Part shown: positions 41,890-51,660 of the stretch, in pieces
Numbering within the stretch: the first letter of the stretch is position 1
Layout: every line of letters starts with the position of its first letter
The notes under the pieces: model-generated
Seen by the model: the letters and a program-made list of their open reading frames with translations, nothing else
Told to the model about the DNA's origin: nothing
Databases searched by the model: none
Program-made: the position numbers and the translations under genes
Assembly (NCBI RefSeq): GCF_023517775.1
Contig: NZ_CP082904.1
Span: 1-64,000, forward strand
Origin: Mixta hanseatica
GTDB taxonomy: Bacteria > Pseudomonadota > Gammaproteobacteria > Enterobacterales > Enterobacteriaceae
Length of the DNA: 64,000 nucleotides
Reading direction: 5' to 3'

Positions 41890-42813
41890 ATGCGGATTAG
41901 CTCACTCTATATGTTTCAACGGCAAATTGGCAACCTGTCTAACAGCACCGCCAACGCCAACGATATTGCTGCCCGACTGGCTTATGGGCAATCCTTGCTG
42001 AAGCCGTCAGACGATCCGGCAGGCGCCTCTCAGGCGGTCATTTATCAGAACTCGCTGGCAAATATTGAACAATATGAAACCGCACGTCAGTATGCGCAGG
42101 ATGCACTGGCGCAGCAGGATGAAGCAATGAATTCGATCGGTTCGTTGTTAACGAAAAACCTGTCAGAGAAAATTGTCGCTGCTGGAAACGGCACCTATTC
42201 TGAGCAGGATCGTGCAGCGTTGGCGAAAGAGCTGGAAGGCATTCGTGGTAATCTGATGAACCTTGCTAATAGCCGCAACAGTAATGGACGCTATATTTTT
42301 GCTGGCTATAACACCGGCAGCGAACCTTTTACGCAGGATGGCTCCTATGTCGGCGGCAATAAGCCGATCGTGCAGGTGGTCGCCGACAGTACGGAAATGC
42401 AGGTTAGTCATACCGGCAGTGATGTTTTCATGTCAGGCACGCCAGACGATGTTTTTGCCGCTCTGGATAGCGCCATTACCGCATTAACCGCGCCGATAAC
42501 GGATGATGCCGACCGTGAGGCGCTGCAGCTTACGCTGGATAAGGCCAACGTTTCGATCAAAAAGAACATCGATAATCTGGGCAAAGTGCAGGCGATGGTA
42601 GGCACCAATCTTCAGCAGTTGGATATGCTGGGCTCCAGCGCCGATACGCATAAAATAGACGTGGAAAGCAGCCTGCAGGAAACGCTGGGCGCCGATATGG
42701 ACAGCTTTACCACGCTGGTCGTTCAGTCAAAAATGACCGAATTTGCTTTAAATTCTTCTTATATGGTATTCCAGACCATGCAACAAATGTCGATTTTCAA
42801 TATGCTTAAGTAA
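41890..42813 (+). CDS. flgL: FlgL, hook-filament junction protein 3
   Basis: HAP3, 307 residues, second junction protein. The N terminal MRISSLYMFQRQIGNLSNSTANANDIAARLA and C terminal FTTLVVQSKMTEFALNSSYMVFQTMQQMSIFNMLK are typical. Cotranscribed with flgK; a chemoreceptor gene follows 78 bases later. Confidence 0.95.
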   Translation: MRISSLYMFQRQIGNLSNSTANANDIAARLAYGQSLLKPSDDPAGASQAVIYQNSLANIEQYETARQYAQDALAQQDEAMNSIGSLLTKNLSEKIVAAGNGTYSEQDRAALAKELEGIRGNLMNLANSRNSNGRYIFAGYNTGSEPFTQDGSYVGGNKPIVQVVADSTEMQVSHTGSDVFMSGTPDDVFAALDSAITALTAPITDDADREALQLTLDKANVSIKKNIDNLGKVQAMVGTNLQQLDMLGSSADTHKIDVESSLQETLGADMDSFTTLVVQSKMTEFALNSSYMVFQTMQQMSIFNMLK

Positions 42814-42891
42814 TTTCCTGCATAAAAATAATGGAATGACGACGTTTTCGGTATCAACGTCAAATTCAGGCAGAATGATTAAGGATAATCA

Positions 42892-44553
42892 ATGCTCAAT
42901 AATTTAAAAATCGTCACGGGAATTAATATTGCCATCTATAGCCTGATTTTAATGCTGTTGGGCATTGTGGGCTTCGGTTATTACAGTGCCTCAACATCAA
43001 GTCAGCAATTTTCACAATTTATGCAGGTCAGTGAAAACGCATCGGTTCTGGATGATGCCGATAACGCAATAAATAGTCTGTTAGAGAAAATTTACGCGTT
43101 AACTTTGACAACCAGCAAAGGAGAAAAGGCAACGACACAGCAGCTTAGTGAAGCCCGACGGTCGCTTGCTTTGGCCCAGGAACGCTTAAAGCGTTTCTAT
43201 GCGCAGCCGTATCAACAAGATGCCATTGCAATTGTTGATAAAATCAAACAGCAGGCGGATACGTTAATGGGGATGCTTGTATCGCGACTGGAAAATATCA
43301 ACCAGGCCGATAATGCTGTGCGCGAAATGAATAAAATTTCCGCCGCTCGCATCCTTTTTGAAAATGAAATAAAGCAGTACAGTGCTCGCTTCGATGCATT
43401 GATCGATACGATAGAGCTGGAAGCGAAAGCCAACAACAGCCGCTTCAATACGCTGGCGATTAGCGCCGGTATTATTGCACTGGCGTTGGCGGTTTGCATG
43501 CGCCTGTGGCTCAAACGCGCGCTTTTCCGGCGCCTGGATGAGACGGTGAAAACTTTCCAGTCCATGTCGACGGGCAAACTGGACGAAGCGATCCCGACTG
43601 GCGCCGCTAATGAGATCGGTCTGATGTTCATTGAGCTGGAAAAGCTGCGTCAGTGGGTAACAATGACCGTCTCGGCTATCCGCAGCGGCGTAAGCCGTAT
43701 TAATGCCTCAGCGCAGGAAATCGTCAGCGGCAATAATAATCTCTCTTCGCGTACCGAAGAACAGGCTTCTTCTTTGCAGCAGACTGCCGCAAGTATGGAA
43801 GAGCTGAAAATTACGGTGCGGCAGAACGCAGATAATGCGCATACCGCGCGGCAACTGGCAGAAAGCGCCAGCGGCAGCGCCCGTAACGGCGGCGAGGTTA
43901 TGGTAAGCCTCAATACGATTATGAGCAGGATTATTGAAAGCTCACGTCAGATTGGCGATATCAATAGCGTGATCGACAGCATCGCGAATCAAACCAATAT
44001 TCTGGCGCTGAATGCCGCGGTGGAAGCGGCACGAGCCGGTGAGCAGGGACGTGGATTCGCTGTAGTCGCGGGTGAAGTACGTCATCTGGCGAAGCGCAGC
44101 GCCGACGCGGCGAAGGAGATACGTTCGCTGATAAACACCTGCGTGGCGGATATGCATTCCGGTTCACAGGAGGTTGATCAGGCGGGAACGGCAATGCAAC
44201 AAATTATCCAGTCGGTCTCTCAGGTGACGGACATTATGGCGGAGATCGCCTCAGCTTCTGATGAACAAAGCGCTGGCATTAACCAAATTGCTCAGGCGGT
44301 GAACGAGCTCGATTTAGTCACCCAGCAAAATGCCGAAATGGTCGAGCAGGCGGCGACAGCGGCAATAAGTATGGAAGGTCATGCAGAACAGCTGGGCAAC
44401 CTGGTGGCGCATATCAGGCTAAAGGAAGAAGTGGAAGAGACGGTTATCGAACACCCACCACTATTAAGTCCGGTAAGGTTGTTACCTGAAACTAAACACA
44501 AGGGAGGTGAGTTGGATCACATTAAGCCGGTAGGAGAATGGGAAAGTTTTTAA
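42892..44553 (+). CDS. Methyl-accepting chemotaxis protein of the flagellar island
   Basis: A 553-residue chemoreceptor: TM1 (about 8-31), a periplasmic four-helix-bundle-type sensor of about 150 residues, TM2 (about 186-207), HAMP, and the cytoplasmic hairpin with tip [20 protein letters not shown] near 363-382. It ends EWESF, which fits the xWxxF tether for CheR/CheB, although neither gene is in the window. The ligand is unknown. It has the same size and layout as Tar/Tsr. No clear promoter of its own is seen, so it is probably read with flgKL. Confidence 0.93.
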   Translation: MLNNLKIVTGINIAIYSLILMLLGIVGFGYYSASTSSQQFSQFMQVSENASVLDDADNAINSLLEKIYALTLTTSKGEKATTQQLSEARRSLALAQERLKRFYAQPYQQDAIAIVDKIKQQADTLMGMLVSRLENINQADNAVREMNKISAARILFENEIKQYSARFDALIDTIELEAKANNSRFNTLAISAGIIALALAVCMRLWLKRALFRRLDETVKTFQSMSTGKLDEAIPTGAANEIGLMFIELEKLRQWVTMTVSAIRSGVSRINASAQEIVSGNNNLSSRTEEQASSLQQTAASMEELKITVRQNADNAHTARQLAESASGSARNGGEVMVSLNTIMSRIIESSRQIGDINSVIDSIANQTNILALNAAVEAARAGEQGRGFAVVAGEVRHLAKRSADAAKEIRSLINTCVADMHSGSQEVDQAGTAMQQIIQSVSQVTDIMAEIASASDEQSAGINQIAQAVNELDLVTQQNAEMVEQAATAAISMEGHAEQLGNLVAHIRLKEEVEETVIEHPPLLSPVRLLPETKHKGGELDHIKPVGEWESF

Positions 44554-44592
44554 ATTAATTACTTTTAAACGGCGCGAGTAGTGCAATTGCCC

Positions 44593-44616
44593 AATAAGCG
44601 ACGCAAGATATCATTT
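44593..44616 (+). promoter_or_regulatory. FlhDC-type box upstream of fliA
   Basis: AATAAGCG (44593-44600), 10 bases, TCATTT (44611-44616). The whole 24-base stretch, including AC..AAG within the spacer, closely resembles the fliE/fliF site, which points to one shared regulator. Confidence 0.68.
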
Positions 44617-44706
44617 CATTTACGGAATTAGCGAAAATAGTGGAGTCTTATTGAGCTATATATACCCAAGCCAATGAAAGATAATTAAACTATTACCCAT
44701 GGCAGG

Positions 44707-45444
44707 ATGGACAATGTCATTGTGAATGAATTATATACCTCTGAAGGTATGGTAGATAAAAATGCCTTATGGAAAAAGTATGCTTTCCTGGTACGCCATG
44801 AGGCATTAAGGCTACAGGTGCGGTTACCCACCTGCGTAGAGCTGGATGATTTGATTCAGGCGGGTGCAATTGCGCTCCTTAACGCTATCGACCATTTCGA
44901 TCCTAAAAAAGGCATTGTTTTTAGCACCTATATTACCCAGCGTATACGTTGGGCTTTGATTGATGAACTACGAGAGCGTGACTGGGTACCGCGTCGTATC
45001 CGCAGTAACGCACGAGAAATTGCCGGGGTTATTCATCGTATCGAACAGGCGACGGGAAAAGCCGCTAAAGAGGCGGATATTGCTGCTGAGATGAATATAA
45101 CACTTAGTGAGTATAGACAAATGCTGGCGGATACTAACGCCAGCCAAATATGCTCGCTGGATGAACTGCAGGAAGAGCTGGCGGACAGGTTTGAACAGCC
45201 TGATATACAACATGAAAAACTTAATCCGCTCAATAAGATTACGCAGCACAGGTTACTGACAAAAATTGCTGATGAGATTAAAAAGCTACCCGAAAGGGAG
45301 CAGGTATTATTGAATCTCTACTACCAGCAAGAGTTGAATATGAAAGAAATTGGTGAAATCCTTGGAATAACGGAAACGCGGGTAAGCCAGCTGCATAGCC
45401 AGGGAATTAAACGCATCCGTTCTCGTTTGCAATTACTCGGGTAA
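44707..45444 (+). CDS. fliA: FliA, flagellar sigma-28
   Basis: Sigma factor for late flagellar genes, about 245 residues. Region 2: ELDDLIQAGAIALLNAIDHFDP and FSTYITQRIRWALIDELRERDWVPRRIR. Region 4: LPEREQVLLNLYYQQELNMKEIGEILGITETRVSQLHSQGIKRIRSRL. Region 4 differs from E. coli FliA at several positions next to and within the helix that reads the -35, which is notable because the island promoters also have a different -35. The start is uncertain: ATG 44707 or GTG 44722, the latter aligning with the E. coli start. No fliZ follows; flhDC is next. Confidence 0.95.
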   Translation: MDNVIVNELYTSEGMVDKNALWKKYAFLVRHEALRLQVRLPTCVELDDLIQAGAIALLNAIDHFDPKKGIVFSTYITQRIRWALIDELRERDWVPRRIRSNAREIAGVIHRIEQATGKAAKEADIAAEMNITLSEYRQMLADTNASQICSLDELQEELADRFEQPDIQHEKLNPLNKITQHRLLTKIADEIKKLPEREQVLLNLYYQQELNMKEIGEILGITETRVSQLHSQGIKRIRSRLQLLG

Positions 45445-45665
45445 TTGTTAAATTAATTAAGGATTTTATATTTTTTAACGCTTAATTTTAAGCAGTTGAT
45501 AACATTTAATGCCTGCTGATTACTATTTATAATAACTTTATCCATTAATCGGGAGCCAGATCTCGTTATCTTACTGATTGCGTTTAAAAGTGTTAGGATT
45601 AATTAATATAGATTAAAAAGTTCTTGAAAAAAGCTAGTTGCTTAGATGATAATCGGGATTCCAAA

Positions 45666-45679
45666 TAGGAATTGTCTTG
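45666..45679. promoter_or_regulatory. RcsAB-like box upstream of flhDC
   Basis: TAGGAATTGTCTTG agrees with the E. coli flhDC RcsAB box (TAGGAAAAATCTTA) at 10 of 14 positions. The Rcs phosphorelay represses flhDC through such a site in E. coli and Erwinia. Inference from similarity. Confidence 0.4.
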
Positions 45680-45857
45680 AAAATGCCAACATCAGGAAAA
45701 TAACCTCCCGGTGCTAAAAGTAGAATGATTCTCATATTCAGCACGTTGCTTTTATTTGCGTCAGCATGACGCAGCCCGGTGTGAAACCGTTTATCTATAC
45801 TGAGATTTGCGCAAAATAGTAAGTGGACATTCCATATTGTTTGGCTCTCATCTAATA

Positions 45858-45877
45858 CCGATATTAAAAAATATCGG
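45858..45877 (+). promoter_or_regulatory. Hairpin in the flhDC leader
   Basis: CCGATATT-AAAA-AATATCGG is a perfect 8-bp stem with a 4-A loop, ending 38 bases before the flhD ATG. It could be an operator or an RNA structure acting on flhD translation; without a T-run it is not an obvious terminator. Confidence 0.5.
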
Positions 45878-45915
45878 CTGGATTATTTTACACAAAATCA
45901 ATGTGGAATATAAAT

Positions 45916-46263
45916 ATGCACAGCTCTGATACTAACGATCAGCTTCAAACTATCCATGACCTGAACCTGACTTATTTGGTTCTGGCGCAAAGGCTTATCC
46001 GTGAAGATAAGTTCGCCGCGGGTTTTCGCCTGGGGTTAGACGGCACCATTCTTGATACGCTCAGTGAGCTTACTCTGCCGCAGCTGATCAAGATGGCGGC
46101 TACCAGCCAGCTAATATGCCGCTTGCGCGTAGATGACAAAGAATTAATTGACTGTCTGACGAAAGCCTCACGTATTGATGCGTTACAACAAATCCATACT
46201 GGCATTATTTTATCAACGGAGTTGCTCAACTCGCTTTCCGAGCAAAACCATTCACCTTGCTGA
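45916..46263 (+). CDS. flhD: FlhD, flagellar master regulator subunit
   Basis: With FlhC forms the FlhD4C2 activator of class II flagellar operons. It is 115 residues; the conserved blocks are [35 protein letters not shown] and [20 protein letters not shown]. The ATG at 45916 (MHSSD) aligns with E. coli MHTSE and has GGA 8 bases upstream; the in-frame ATG at 45901 is less likely. flhC starts 14 bases after the stop. Having flhDC inside the island gives the cluster its own master regulator. Confidence 0.95.
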   Translation: MHSSDTNDQLQTIHDLNLTYLVLAQRLIREDKFAAGFRLGLDGTILDTLSELTLPQLIKMAATSQLICRLRVDDKELIDCLTKASRIDALQQIHTGIILSTELLNSLSEQNHSPC

Positions 46264-46277
46264 CGGAGCTAGCAATC

Positions 46278-46814
46278 ATGAGTGAAAAAAGTATCCTGGA
46301 CGAAATCAAAGAAGTCCAGATGGCAATGGAGCTTATTACTTTTGGTGCCAGAATGCAGGTGCTGGAAAGTGAGATCAGCCTAAGTCGTAGGCGACTGCTA
46401 AGGCTTTACAAGGAACTGCGCGGCTGTCCCCCGCCAAAAGGCATGCTGCCTTTTTCTGCGGAGTGGTTTATGTCCTGGGAGCAGAATATCCACTCATCGA
46501 TGTTTTACAATATTTATCTTTTTATCAGAAAAATAGAAAATTGCCGCCCTATCGAAGCATTAATCAAAGCTTACCGTTTATACCTGGAACAGTGCCCGGT
46601 TAAACCTACAGAAAAACCAGTGCTGGGATTAACCCGTGCATGGGCACTCTTACGTTTTATTGAGTGCGGCATGATAGGACGTACAGAATGTATCGCCTGT
46701 CACGGCGCTTTTGTTATTACCCATGAACATGCAAAAGAGCCCTTTACCTGCAGCTTATGCAGCCCGCCTTCCCGCGCGGCGAAAAAATGTGAAAGCTATG
46801 ATATTGCCGGTTAA
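46278..46814 (+). CDS. flhC: FlhC, flagellar master regulator subunit
   Basis: DNA-binding, zinc-containing partner of FlhD, 178 residues. It shows [50 protein letters not shown], and the zinc Cys set in CIAC (about 138/141) and CSLC (about 158/161). The C terminus is shorter than in E. coli (192 residues), ending soon after the PPSRA motif. The ATG at 46278 is the aligned start. Confidence 0.95.
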   Translation: MSEKSILDEIKEVQMAMELITFGARMQVLESEISLSRRRLLRLYKELRGCPPPKGMLPFSAEWFMSWEQNIHSSMFYNIYLFIRKIENCRPIEALIKAYRLYLEQCPVKPTEKPVLGLTRAWALLRFIECGMIGRTECIACHGAFVITHEHAKEPFTCSLCSPPSRAAKKCESYDIAG

Positions 46815-46862
46815 ACAGCGCACTGCACGATAACGTTGATGGTAAGAAACTGGGATCGTTAA

Positions 46863-46905
46863 TAACGTATCTGTATATCTGGATACGTTAACGCCTCAAG
46901 CGTTA
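46863..46905 (+). promoter_or_regulatory. Nested inverted repeats between flhC and motA
   Basis: TAACGTATC/GATACGTTA (46863-46871 and 46882-46890, perfect 9 bp) is followed at once by TAACGC/GCGTTA (46889-46894 and 46900-46905). The repeats share two bases, so the two stems exclude each other partly. This could be an attenuator or a double operator ahead of motAB-cheAW. There is no T-run. Confidence 0.5.
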
Positions 46906-46957
46906 TTCACTATTAATAAATATAAAGAAACAGGCGTGTTTATAATAAGGAGACAAC

Positions 46958-47845
46958 ATGCTGGTTATTATCGGGTATGTGGTTGTTTTTGCCACTGTTT
47001 TTGGTGGGTTTGTTCTATCTGGTGGTCATCTTGGCGCGCTTTATCAACCTACCGAACTGCTTATCATCGGCGGGGCTGGCGTAGGCGCATTTATTGTAGG
47101 AAATAATGGTAAAGCCATCTCTGCTACCATGAAGTCATTTCCTCTGCTGTTTAAAGGCTCACAGTACAATAAAGCGGTTTACATGGAATTAATGGCGCTG
47201 ATGTTTTTATTACTGACCAAAGCGCGACAAAGCGGAATGATGGCGCTGGAAAATGATATAGAAGACCCACAAAGCAGTACCCTTTTCGCCAACTATCCGC
47301 GTCTTATTGCCGATAAGTTATTAATGAATTTCCTGGTCGATTATCTGCGCCTGATGATCAGCGGCAATATGAGCCCGCATGAAATTGAAGCCTTAATGGA
47401 TGAAGAAATTGAAACCTGCGAGCATGAGCTTGAGGTGCCGGCCGGCAGCCTGAACTCCGTGGGTGATGCTTTTCCTGCTTTCGGCATTGTGGCGGCGGTA
47501 ATGGGCGTGGTTAATGCGCTGGCGGCAGCCGATCGGCCCGCGGCTGAACTGGGCGAACTGATCGCGCACGCCATGGTAGGCACCTTTTTAGGGATTCTGC
47601 TGGCGTACGGTTTTATCCTGCCGCTGGCAGCCCTGCTGCGGCAAAAAAGCAGTGAGAAAGTGAAGATGCTGCAATGCATTAAAGTCACGCTGCTTTCCAG
47701 CATGAGTGGGTATGCGCCGCAGATAGCGATCGAATTCGGACGTAAAATCCTTTTTTCCACTGAACGCCCTACCTTTATTGAGCTTGAAGAGCATGTGCGT
47801 CAAGTGAAGTCGAATGCCGGCAGTGATTCGGAAAGTGCGCCATGA
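46958..47845 (+). CDS. motA: MotA, stator protein
   Basis: Inner-membrane proton-channel stator subunit, 295 residues with four membrane segments. Conserved: the N-terminal VFGGFVLSGGHLGALYQPTELLIIGGAGVGAFI, the cytoplasmic loop and the VGDAFPAFGIVAAVMGVVNAL plus VGTFLGILLAYGFILPLA pair that packs with MotB. A GGAGA ribosome site precedes it. Its TGA overlaps the motB ATG (ATGA). Confidence 0.96.
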   Translation: MLVIIGYVVVFATVFGGFVLSGGHLGALYQPTELLIIGGAGVGAFIVGNNGKAISATMKSFPLLFKGSQYNKAVYMELMALMFLLLTKARQSGMMALENDIEDPQSSTLFANYPRLIADKLLMNFLVDYLRLMISGNMSPHEIEALMDEEIETCEHELEVPAGSLNSVGDAFPAFGIVAAVMGVVNALAAADRPAAELGELIAHAMVGTFLGILLAYGFILPLAALLRQKSSEKVKMLQCIKVTLLSSMSGYAPQIAIEFGRKILFSTERPTFIELEEHVRQVKSNAGSDSESAP

Positions 47846-48765
47846 GTAAAAATAAGCACCCGATCATTATCGTCCGCAAGCGGAAAAAACACGGCCATGG
47901 TCATCATGGTGGTTCATGGAAAATCGCCTACGCCGATTTTATGACGGCGATGATGGCGTTTTTCCTTGTCATGTGGCTGATTACCAGTAGCTCTCCACAG
48001 CAGCGACACAGTATTGCGGAATATTTCCAAACGCCTTTAAAGGTGGCGTTATCGCAGGGCAATCAGGCCAGCCTGAGCGAAAGCGTTATTCCAGGCGGCG
48101 GTAGCGATATGGTACACAAAGAGGGCGTAGTTAACCGCTCTACGCCGCGCGACAATACCGATCTTAAGCGGCTGAGAAAAGCGCGCGATCGTCTGGAAAG
48201 CATGGTTAAAACCGATCCCAAACTCAGTAATTTCCAGTCAAATCTGCGTATGCAGCTCACCGAAAATGGTCTTCTCATTCAAATTATCGATACTCAGGAC
48301 CGGCCGATGTTTAAGCTGGGCAGCAAACAGCTGGAAGGCTATTTGAAAGGTATTTTCGAGAGCCTGGTCCCGGTGATTAATCAGTTGCCTAATCGGGTTA
48401 GCCTGACGGGGCATACTGATTCTCTTCCCTATGCGCATGGCGATACGGGTTACAGCAACTGGGAGCTTTCCGCCGATCGCGCTAACGCTTCGCGGCGTGC
48501 ATTAATCAGTGCTGGCCTGGCGGCCAATAAATTTCTGCGGGTAGTAGGAACGGCGGATTCGATGGTGCTGGATAATACCTCGCCCCATGATCCTATTAAC
48601 CGCCGCATTAGTATTTTGGTATTAAGCCAAAATAAAGAGAAATCGTTGATTAAGGATGACAGCTTAATCCAGGACGTAGCCAGTCATGAAAATATCGAAG
48701 CAATAAAGGATGAGCTAAAGATAACACCGCAAACCAATGAAGGTGCTGCCGCGCTTGCGAATTAA
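47842..48765 (+). CDS. motB: MotB, stator protein
   Basis: Stator subunit of 307 residues with a basic N terminus, one membrane helix (YADFMTAMMAFFLVMWLI, containing the proton-accepting Asp), and a C-terminal OmpA-like peptidoglycan-binding domain (LTGHTDSLPYA, NWELSADRANASRRAL, RRISILVL). It is proton-type by its resemblance to E. coli MotB. Overlaps motA by four bases. Confidence 0.96.
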   Translation: MSKNKHPIIIVRKRKKHGHGHHGGSWKIAYADFMTAMMAFFLVMWLITSSSPQQRHSIAEYFQTPLKVALSQGNQASLSESVIPGGGSDMVHKEGVVNRSTPRDNTDLKRLRKARDRLESMVKTDPKLSNFQSNLRMQLTENGLLIQIIDTQDRPMFKLGSKQLEGYLKGIFESLVPVINQLPNRVSLTGHTDSLPYAHGDTGYSNWELSADRANASRRALISAGLAANKFLRVVGTADSMVLDNTSPHDPINRRISILVLSQNKEKSLIKDDSLIQDVASHENIEAIKDELKITPQTNEGAAALAN

Positions 48766-48786
48766 ATCAGGATAAGGTTGAACAAT

Positions 48787-50745
48787 ATGGATGTAAGCGA
48801 TTTTTATCAGACTTTTTTTGATGAAGCCGATGAGCTGTTAGCCGATATGGAGAAATATCTGCTGCAGCTTGATGTCATTTCGCCCGACAAGGAAATGTTG
48901 GATGCTATTTTCCGCGCAGCGCATTCAATTAAAGGCGGCGCGGGAACGTTCGGGTTTAAAATACTGCAAGAAACCACCCACTTGATGGAAAATCTGCTGG
49001 ATGATGCGCGCTGCGGTGTACTGCGGCTAACCAGCGAAATCATTAATCTGTTTCTGGAGAGCAAGGATATTATGCAAGATCAGCTTGATGCCTATAAATC
49101 TTCTCAGGAACCAGATGAAGAAACGTTTAATTATATCTGCGAGGCGTTGCGGCAAATTGCGCTACAAAGCAAAGAGGGCGCGGCGGGACCGACGACGGCA
49201 GCATCTGCAAGCGTACCGGTAGAGCGCGCTTTTCTTGATATCACCTTGCTAAAGGTCCAGGAAGAAGAGGGGCGTTTGCTGGCTGATGAGCTCTCTAATC
49301 TGGGTAAAATCCTTAGCCAGCAGCAGCAGGAAGATCGGTTGCAGGTTCAGCTGGAAACCACGGCCAGCGCAGATGAAATCGAAGCGGTGCTCTGTTTTAT
49401 TCTTGAAACAGAACAGATCCTGATTACCGCAGGCAGCGGGACGGCAGAGCCTGCCGACAGCCCATCGTCGGTCACAGCGGATGCCGCCGGCCCGGCGACG
49501 AAAAGCGCGCCCGTCAGGCCTGCCGCCCGTGCGCAAGCCGCCGAATCCAATAGCATTCGTGTTGCCGTTGAGAAGGTGGATCAGATTATCAACCTGGTTG
49601 GCGAACTTATTATTACCCAATCGATGCTGTCACAGCTTTCCTCCACCTTAGAACCATCGGCAAATGACGTGCTGATCAACAGCATCGCCCAGTTGGAGCG
49701 CAACGCGCGTGATTTGCAGGAGTCGGTGATGTCGATTCGTATGATGCCGATGGAGTATGTGTTTAGCCGCTTCCCGCGGCTGGTGCATGATTTAGCCGGC
49801 AAGCTGAATAAAGAGGTGGAGCTAACGTTGATTGGCGGCTCCGCCGAGCTGGATAAAAGCCTGATAGAGCGCATTATCGATCCTTTAACCCATCTGGTGC
49901 GCAACAGCCTCGATCATGGAATTGAAAGCAGTGAAGAACGCGTAGCGAAAGGCAAATCCGCCGTGGGCAACCTGACGCTGTCTGCCGAGCATCAGGGCGG
50001 AAATATTGTGATTGAAGTCAGCGATGATGGCGCAGGCCTTAACCGTGAGAAAATCCTGGCCCGAGCGCAGTCGCAGGGCATGGCGATTAACGAAAATATC
50101 AGTAATGAAGATGTCTGGATGCTGATTTTCGCGGCAGGCTTCTCCACGGCGGAAAAAGTGACCGATGTCTCCGGACGCGGTGTCGGCATGGATGTGGTAC
50201 GACGTAATATCCAGGAAATGGGCGGCCATGTTGAGATCGCCTCTGAACAGAATAAAGGATCGACTATCCGCATCATTCTGCCTTTAACTCTGGCGATCCT
50301 GGACGGCATGTCGGTGCGCGTTGCCGATGAAACCTATGTGCTACCGCTTGGCGCAGTGATGGAGTCGCTGAAACTGTCAGAAGATTCGCTCTATCATATG
50401 GCGGGCGACGAACTGATGCTGCAGGTACGCGGCGAATATATCCCGCTGATTACGCTACAGTACATATTTAATATGGCGGAAGCGCCCGCCGCTATTAATG
50501 ACAGCGTTGCGGTGATTTTACAAAGCGCTGGCGTACGTTACGCCTTGATGGTCGATCAGCTCATTGGCCAACATCAGGTGGTGGTAAAAAATCTTGAGCT
50601 TAACTATCGCAAAGTGCCCGGTATCTCGGCCGCTACTATTTTGGGCGACGGTAGCGTGGCGTTAATTCTTGACGTCGCTGCGCTGGCGAAACTGTGTCAG
50701 GCCAGGCGCGTGGCGATGAAAGCCGGACAAACGCTCTCTGTTTAA
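48787..50745 (+). CDS. cheA: CheA, chemotaxis histidine kinase
   Basis: Sensor kinase of 652 residues in the five-domain layout. P1 has the phospho-His46 in [15 protein letters not shown]2 (about 155-215) binds CheY/CheB, P3 dimerises, P4 is the ATPase (RNSLDHGIE near 371-379, [16 protein letters not shown]) and P5 is CheW-like. The ATG at 48787 ([18 protein letters not shown]) aligns with E. coli; a TTG at 48778 is possible. An internal start for the short form is present at 49072. The partners CheY, CheB and CheZ are not encoded in the window. Confidence 0.96.
   Translation: MDVSDFYQTFFDEADELLADMEKYLLQLDVISPDKEMLDAIFRAAHSIKGGAGTFGFKILQETTHLMENLLDDARCGVLRLTSEIINLFLESKDIMQDQLDAYKSSQEPDEETFNYICEALRQIALQSKEGAAGPTTAASASVPVERAFLDITLLKVQEEEGRLLADELSNLGKILSQQQQEDRLQVQLETTASADEIEAVLCFILETEQILITAGSGTAEPADSPSSVTADAAGPATKSAPVRPAARAQAAESNSIRVAVEKVDQIINLVGELIITQSMLSQLSSTLEPSANDVLINSIAQLERNARDLQESVMSIRMMPMEYVFSRFPRLVHDLAGKLNKEVELTLIGGSAELDKSLIERIIDPLTHLVRNSLDHGIESSEERVAKGKSAVGNLTLSAEHQGGNIVIEVSDDGAGLNREKILARAQSQGMAINENISNEDVWMLIFAAGFSTAEKVTDVSGRGVGMDVVRRNIQEMGGHVEIASEQNKGSTIRIILPLTLAILDGMSVRVADETYVLPLGAVMESLKLSEDSLYHMAGDELMLQVRGEYIPLITLQYIFNMAEAPAAINDSVAVILQSAGVRYALMVDQLIGQHQVVVKNLELNYRKVPGISAATILGDGSVALILDVAALAKLCQARRVAMKAGQTLSV
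49063..49074 (+). promoter_or_regulatory. Internal ribosome site and start for CheA short form
   Basis: AAGGA (49063-49067) lies four bases before an in-frame ATG (49072) at codon 96, within KDIMQDQL. This is the same place as the E. coli CheA-short start (Met98 in KDIMQEQL). CheA-short lacks the phosphorylated His and in E. coli binds CheZ. Confidence 0.75.
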
Positions 50746-50756
50746 GGACAAACAAC

Positions 50757-51260
50757 ATGACTGCTTCCGCATCTGTAAAGAAAACAGCCAATGATAATCA
50801 TGGCAATGAATACCTGGTGTTTACGCTGGGAAATGAAGAATACGGCATCGAAATATTAAAGGTGCAGGAAATACGTGGCTGTGAACGGGTCACCCGGCTC
50901 GCCAATACGCCCGAATTTATCACCGGTGTTACTAACCTGCGCGGCGTTATTGTGCCGATCGTCGATCTACGGATTAAATTCGATCTGGCAGGCGTAGAAA
51001 TTAATGAAAAGACGGTGGTAATAGTGTTAAGCCTGGCGAACCGGGTGGTGGGCATTGTTGTGGACGGCGTTTCCGATGTCCTGTCGTTGAATACTGAAGA
51101 GATCAAACCGGCGCCGGACTTTTCCGTTACGCTCTCTACTGATTATCTGCTGGGTTTGGGTTCGGTGGATGAAAGAATGATTATCCTGGTGGATATAGAA
51201 AAGTTACTGACCAGCGAAGAGATGGAGCTGGTAGAGAAAAGCGTTAACGAGACGCTGTAA
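50757..51260 (+). CDS. cheW: CheW, receptor-kinase coupling protein
   Basis: Adaptor linking chemoreceptors to CheA, 167 residues, SH3-like fold. Highly conserved: [54 protein letters not shown] and [15 protein letters not shown]. The ATG at 50757 is the aligned start, 11 bases after cheA. It is the last gene of motAB-cheAW: a terminator follows, and none of tar, cheR, cheB, cheY or cheZ comes next. Confidence 0.96.
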   Translation: MTASASVKKTANDNHGNEYLVFTLGNEEYGIEILKVQEIRGCERVTRLANTPEFITGVTNLRGVIVPIVDLRIKFDLAGVEINEKTVVIVLSLANRVVGIVVDGVSDVLSLNTEEIKPAPDFSVTLSTDYLLGLGSVDERMIILVDIEKLLTSEEMELVEKSVNETL

Positions 51261-51269
51261 GGCTTTACC

Positions 51270-51313
51270 GGGCAGCAACGGCCAGTAATGCGCCGCTGCT
51301 GCCCTTTTTATTT
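51270..51313 (+). terminator. Terminator after cheW
   Basis: A perfect 8-bp stem GGGCAGCA/TGCTGCCC with a 19-base loop is followed by TTTTTATTT. It ends motAB-cheAW. Confidence 0.82.
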
Positions 51314-51346
51314 CCTGCCTGTAGCCCGACCTGCTGTTTCCTTTCC

Positions 51347-51406
51347 CTGCTCCTGCTCCTGCTCCTGCTCCTGTTCCTGCTCCTGCCACCTGGTCCTGCC
51401 ACCTGC
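51347..51406. repeat. CTGCTC hexamer array and 12-bp repeat between cheW and fliC
   Basis: (CTGCTC) occurs four times in tandem (51347-51370), then CTGTTC and one more CTGCTC (to 51382). CCTGCCACCTG then occurs twice, 13 bases apart (51382 and 51395). In 51261-51703 there is otherwise no credible gene: the open frames across it are low-complexity (Cys-Ser or Ala-Gly repeats) and lack ribosome sites. Hexamer copy number would not shift a frame. Confidence 0.85.
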
Positions 51407-51629
51407 TACCCATTTACTCTTTGCCGCCGGTTCCATTGTGCCGACTGCTTTCCTGCCGGCTGCATTGCTACCGGACTACCTGACATGCCTCAGGGTGGAT
51501 GTGTTGCCGTACGCAGTTACGGCCAGAACTTACCGCGATTGACCGGGTTTGATTGCGGCAGGCGGCAGTTTTGCAGCTGTCGATTGGTGGGTAAGGCGTC
51601 GGGAAGCGGTGAGCAGGAATGGTGGGTAT

Positions 51630-51660
51630 AAAAAACGCCCTGCCAATAAAGGCAGGGCGT
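51630..51660 (-). terminator. Terminator after fliC
   Basis: On the minus strand a perfect 10-bp stem ACGCCCTGCC/GGCAGGGCGT with a 6-base loop is followed by a T-run. It lies 43 bases past the fliC stop. Confidence 0.93.

Larger units (their letters stand above)
45445..45915 (+). promoter_or_regulatory. Long AT-rich control region and leader of flhDC
   Basis: No gene is seen in these roughly 470 bases between fliA and flhD. Visible elements are an RcsAB-like box (45666-45679) and a perfect hairpin close to the flhD start (45858-45877). A long control region is usual for flhDC, where many regulators act. Base composition is clearly more A+T-rich than the core genes to the left. Confidence 0.55.

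Noticed and set aside
51347..51382. Hexamer array as a CRISPR
   Set aside because: Repeats are 6 bp in tandem without spacers.
51204..51413. Ala-Gly-rich minus-strand open frame across the same array
   Set aside because: Same low-complexity cause; runs antisense into cheW.
51288..51542. Cys-Ser-rich plus-strand open frame across the CTGCTC array
   Set aside because: Low-complexity product of the repeat, no ribosome site, and it overlaps the cheW terminator.
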